Assembly (NCBI RefSeq): GCF_000003605.2
Contig: NW_003147160.1
Coordinates: forward strand, 1-11,623
Direction of reading: 5' to 3'
Origin: Saccoglossus kowalevskii
Lineage: Eukaryota; Hemichordata; Enteropneusta; Harrimaniidae
DNA: 11,623 nt
The notes below the pieces were generated by a model that saw only the letters and a program-made list of their open reading frames with translations, did no database searches and was not told the DNA's origin. The first letter of the stretch is position 1, and the number at the start of each line of letters is the position of its first letter. The translations under genes were made by a program, and so were the position numbers. Of this stretch, positions 8,601-11,623 are shown in pieces.

Positions 8601-8796
8601 ATGTAAAAGAGTGAGGACAGTCAGCAACAGTCCACTTCACTTGGTGGAGCTCATATTGAAGGAATTTTCTAACTATAAAACCCAAAAGTACACTAGAGCC
8701 AAAAAAGCCAGTCAAGCTTTTTTGAAGCAGACATCTATGGATTTACATCTATTGACAAATAAGAATATTGTTTGTAATCAGGACATTTTGATGTAA
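8601..8796 (+). CDS. Weak candidate terminal exon, unknown product
   Basis: After a pyrimidine-rich acceptor (TTTGTTTACAG, ending at 8600) the plus strand is open for about 64 codons: CKRVRTVSNSPLHLVELI, then a basic stretch KTQKYTRAKKASQAFLKQ, ending ...NQDILM with TAA at 8794-8796. There is no ATG at the start, so it could only be a 3' exon. Codon content looks less random than in neighbouring open frames, but no homologous family comes to mind and no polyadenylation signal AATAAA was found close downstream. It may equally be chance or transposon debris. Confidence 0.15.
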
Positions 8797-9663
8797 ATGG
8801 CTGTAACAAAATGACAATGTTTTGCATGGATGTACTTCCAAAAAAATCTAAAATGTATCATAATCTTTCTTAGTGACTATTATAATAGAGAAATATAGTA
8901 TATATGGTTTATAATAAGTTTACTAGTATATTAATTCTTTTTATGTGCGAAAAAGTAAGGGGCATGGTATTGAGTACAGGTCATGTCAGTGACCATAGGC
9001 ATTACCAGCTGGTTGTATACCATACATCACAAGAAACACCTCAATTTCAAAATGTTTTTACATTAATTGTATAATGTGGGAATATTTAACACATGCCTGA
9101 TAAAGTACATATCAAAACACATATAAAAAGTAAACTTTTTACTACAATATCAGTAATCATTGTTTTTTATTGTTTTTAATTATTGGGGAAATATTCATAT
9201 AGTTGATTACACAAAGCATACCATGTTATCTCAGACTTTAGTTACAAATAATTATTATAATTACCCAATTATTTCTCTAATATGATCTGTTCTACAGCCA
9301 GCCACAGACAAAATATGCATTTCATATACTGGATTTTAACACAATAAGGGATTATGGACTTCCTACTTTATAAGAGCTACAGTTAAGTCCCACTGTTCAC
9401 CAATGCTTGCATTTACTGCATTATTTCAGATTTTTATAAGAACAAAGCACAACTTGTGTTCTTTCAGGATTTTTGAAGTCTATTCAGTAGAATTTCATTT
9501 TTTCGACATTCCTGTAAAAGATAGAAGATACAGGTTTTACAAATTACAGTGGTTTATCATGATCACTTTTTGTGGTACAACAGACGTCTATTTCTGATAT
9601 TGATCACAAGTGCAAATCTTTAAACGCATTAAATCAAATTTTAGGGTATAATATTACTATTAC
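8797..9663. other. Non-coding AT-rich stretch, probably intron on the minus strand
   Basis: Very AT-rich sequence with no supported gene. The plus-strand open frame at 9403-9597 has hydrophobic and aromatic random composition with no family resemblance. If the minus-strand exon at 9664-9777 is real, this region is the start of its downstream intron. Confidence 0.45.
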
Positions 9664-9777
9664 CTCTTTGAAATCTTTGACAGTCTTGAAATATAATCTT
9701 TGTTTATCAATTAAATCGAGATAAGTGTCATTCAAAAGATCTCTTCGCATTTTCTCTTCCTGTTTCTTCTTTTCCAC
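9664..9777 (-). CDS. Internal exon of a coiled-coil protein (partial gene)
   Basis: On the minus strand an acceptor (TTTGATTTATCCAG, intron side from 9778) and a donor (GAG|GTAATA, intron from 9663) enclose exactly 114 bases, 38 codons. Only one frame is open; the other two hit TGA. The peptide starts [17 protein letters not shown] and ends [17 protein letters not shown]. It is highly charged with leucine, isoleucine, valine and phenylalanine at heptad-like spacing, which is typical of an alpha-helical coiled coil. In-frame stops lie just outside both splice sites, so the exon limits are well defined, and both junctions are phase 0. The rest of the gene must lie beyond the window to the right (5') and to the left (3'), where no second exon was identified. 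I do not recognise the protein; a cytoskeletal, ciliary or trafficking scaffold is possible but unproven. Confidence 0.6.
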
Positions 9778-9863
9778 CTGGATAAATCAAATTTTAGAAG
9801 TGACTACTGGCCAATGTGACTGTACCTCATTTGTTCACATTTTTGACAACCATGAGCATAGCT

Positions 9864-10118
9864 GTGTCTGACCACATAGTGGGACGGTAGGTTATGTTGT
9901 GTCTGACCACATAGTGGGACGGTAGGTTATGTTGTGTCTGACCACATAGTGGGACGGTAGGTTATGTTATGTTGTGTCTGACCACATAGTGGGACCGTAG
10001 GTTATGTTATGTTGTGTCTGACCACATAGTGGGACGGTAGGTTATGTTGTGTCTGACCACATAGTGGGACGGTAGGTTATGTTGTGTCTGACCACATAGT
10101 GGGACGGTAGGTTATGTT
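9864..10118. repeat. Seven-copy 35/40-bp minisatellite
   Basis: Seven head-to-tail units begin with GTGTCTGACCACATAGTGGG at 9864, 9899, 9934, 9974, 10014, 10049 and 10084. Five units are 35 bases. Units three and four are 40 bases through an extra ATGTT, and unit four also has one G-to-C change (GGGACC). All other bases are identical, so expansion is recent. Each unit contains a small inverted repeat CCAC-ATA-GTGG. Unit length is not a multiple of three, and in the minus-strand gene it would lie in the intron upstream of the coiled-coil exon, only 86 bases from its acceptor side. Confidence 0.95.
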
Positions 10119-10619
10119 GTGCATGGATCAACACTACTTAATCTACTGTGACTATGATGTGTTGTTAACCAAGATATATACATGTATATTTAATAACAGC
10201 TGCAATGAACAGCACTGTTTTTCCCCTTTAGATGTGAGCAACTACTCCTTGCCAGCCAGTGTGTCAGACATGTACATGTATAACATGCAATTTAATAACA
10301 TTTCAACATGTACAACCAGGAATTGTGTGCAGTTGGTTAATATATTTTGGCAGGGAAAACAGTAAATTCGATTGACATACTACCTTTCACTGACTTAACA
10401 TGGAGTACATGCAAACCAGTGAAAACAAGTATTATCACTGTATTTTATTTTCACTGATCTTTCTTTTCAGTTAAAAGACATCAGTTATCTAAAACAGTCC
10501 CCATCTGGCAATTGTAAACAAAACTGAAACTACTCTAAATCAGAGCTTGGAAGATGTATAACTTGTGTGTAAAGGTTGATATTGAATCATATTTAAAAAA
10601 CAAAATGAAATGTACTGAG
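10119..10619. other. Non-coding AT-rich stretch
   Basis: No supported gene. A plus frame is open from 10114 to 10365 but begins inside the minisatellite and its composition looks random. A good acceptor-like tract CTTTCTTTTCAG occurs near 10462-10470, but the following open segment is only about 18 codons with no clear donor. Confidence 0.45.
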
Positions 10620-11000
10620 ATACAAATGTATGTGTCAAGTTTGAAAAAAAAATTTCTATGTACAACCAAGATCCAATTCTGGAATAGCAGAAATGCTTGA
10701 TTATGATAATTGTCAAGCTTCAAAATGGACTCCATTCTGCAATCTTGAATGGTAAAACAAATGTATGTGAAAAAAACAGTCAAAAAATCATTGATTCAAA
10801 CATGCAAAACACAATGATATGCATCAATGTCCAATAATCTACAATAAATGTACCAAGTTTGAATGAAATCAGCTCACACACAACCAGGAAATTGAATAAA
10901 GTGTGAAATTGAATAAAGTTGATCCAGGCATGTCTGAAATACAGGTACAAATGCATGCACACACAACCAGACAGAGATGAAATTACAACTCCACGATTTT
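10620..11000. repeat. Degraded, inverted relatives of the 7-kb array
   Basis: Words such as AATGTACCAAGTTTGAATGA (about 10846-10866) are the reverse complement of the TCA[A/T].AAACTTGGTACAT core found in the 6807-7715 array. A second weaker copy with TGTCAAGTTTGAA is near 10632. TGCATGCACACACAACCAGACAGAG near 10950 mirrors the TG-rich leader, the key words being GCACACACA and CAGACAGA. A 13-base word ACAAATGTATGTG is repeated exactly at 10622 and 10757. The region therefore looks like an old inverted member of the same repeat superfamily. Confidence 0.5.
10888..10919. repeat. 15-bp direct repeat
   Basis: GAAATTGAATAAAGT occurs exactly at 10888-10902 and again at 10905-10919, with two bases between. 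It looks like a local slippage duplication within the degraded repeat region. Confidence 0.85.
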
Positions 11001-11316
11001 CAATTTCATCTAAAATTAAGTTTATGACACAAAACACAAGTAATGTAAATAAAACAATTCATTTGGCAAAACAGAGGGCACACTGTGGAAACCATAGAAC
11101 ACTAACACGTACAGTCAGTGAATACTGTTCACAAAGCATGAGCTCAGTGTGCCCATGAATATTTCAAATGAAAAAGTAACTGTAAATTGCAAATCAAATA
11201 TGTAAATATCAAAATATGTAAAATAGCACTATAAAATTGATAAAGCTACAACTAAAGAAAAATAAGGCAAAATACAAATTACAAGTACAAGTAAACAACA
11301 ATAAAATGATGGTTAT
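11001..11316. other. Non-coding AT-rich stretch
   Basis: No gene or clear repeat is seen. The sequence is A-rich and leads into the satellite at the right edge. The plus-strand frame open at 10919-11158 starts in repeat DNA and is not accepted. Confidence 0.5.
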
Positions 11317-11623
11317 GGCAGCAAAAGCTGCCTTGTTATAGTGATTAGTGAATGATTTGATGAAGCGAGAACCAGCGGGAGCTGTAACTGTAATCGACTG
11401 TGGTAGAGACAGCGAGAGCTGTTACTACTGCCTGGTTAGTGGTTGTTATGAGTAGCGATAGCGGGAGCTGTACTACTTGATAGAGACAGCGAGAGCTGTT
11501 ACTACTGCCTGGTTAGTGGTTGTTATGAGTAGCGATAGCGGGAGCTGTACTACTTGATAGAGACAGCGGGAACTGTTACTACTGCCTGGTTAGTGGTTGT
11601 TATGAGTAGCGATAGCGGGAGCT
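11317..11623. repeat. 77-bp satellite with paired mini-hairpins, continuing off the right edge
   Basis: Three nearly identical 77-base units start with TAGAGACAGC at 11404, 11481 and 11558. The last is cut by the window end. A diverged fourth unit of about 87 bases precedes them from 11317. Every unit carries two short hairpins. Hairpin one is ACAGC-GAGA-GCTGT at 11409-11422 and 11486-11499, ACAGC-GGGA-ACTGT at 11563-11576 (one mismatch), and GGCAGC-AAAA-GCTGCC in the diverged unit (11317-11332). Hairpin two is ATAGC-GGGA-GCTGT at 11458-11471 and 11535-11548, and CAGC-GGGA-GCTG in the diverged unit. No frame is maintained. G+C is markedly higher than in the flanking DNA. Confidence 0.9.

Noticed and set aside
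9864-10118. CRISPR array
   Set aside because: The 35-bp units are directly head to tail with no unique spacers, and the context is eukaryotic; it is a minisatellite.
10114-10365. 83-codon plus-strand open frame
   Set aside because: Begins in the 35-bp minisatellite and has random composition.
10470-10520. Acceptor-like CTTTCTTTTCAG followed by LKDISYLKQSPSGN
   Set aside because: Only about 18 codons before a stop, no convincing donor and no partner exon.
10535-11158. Two minus-strand frames and one plus-strand frame of 79-85 codons
   Set aside because: All fall in degraded repeat DNA, have aromatic or cysteine-rich random composition, and overlap each other on both strands.

Overview
This window looks like non-bacterial, AT-rich metazoan DNA, probably from a marine invertebrate. 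The grounds are long non-coding stretches, GT/AG-type splice sites around short open segments, LINE reverse-transcriptase debris, several unrelated tandem arrays, and vertebrate/invertebrate-type promoter motifs (NRF1, CRE, RFX X-box). Nothing reads as a prokaryotic operon, and I see no tRNA or rRNA gene. The species cannot be fixed from this sequence; a deuterostome, mollusc or cnidarian would all fit.

Layout. 1-1600 is mostly AT-rich non-coding DNA with a GC-richer block at the left edge and a small CpG-rich island near 800-950. 1611-1985 holds a decayed minisatellite followed by a plus-strand LINE reverse-transcriptase fragment. 2545-2880 is a compact cluster of promoter-type sites (CCAAT, three perfect CREs, NRF1, AP-1, RFX X-box), followed by a possible short first exon with a strong donor. 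3207-6540 is the main item: a long plus-strand relic, broken by many frameshifts and stops, of a roughly 1,100-codon protein. I recognise it as a large, multi-copy, functionally uncharacterised metazoan family. Its C-terminal part carries acidic motifs (HEEADTR, DTDILVLG, FTGCDT) that I infer to be a FEN1/PIN-like nuclease core.

6521-7715 is repeat DNA: a 79-bp duplication, a TG-rich microsatellite and a diverged array of 120-150-bp units. 7716-9663 is almost empty apart from one weak candidate exon. The best evidence for a living host gene is a 114-bp minus-strand exon at 9664-9777 encoding 38 residues of charged, heptad-like coiled coil, flanked by canonical splice sites and in phase 0 at both ends. 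It is followed by a near-perfect 35/40-bp tandem array (9864-10118), a region with inverted, degraded relatives of the 7-kb array (10620-11000), and a 77-bp satellite with conserved mini-hairpins that runs off the right edge (11317-11623).

The simplest overall reading is a large intron or introns and flanking DNA of a minus-strand coiled-coil gene, into which transposon-like and satellite sequences have accumulated. No complete intact protein-coding gene is present.
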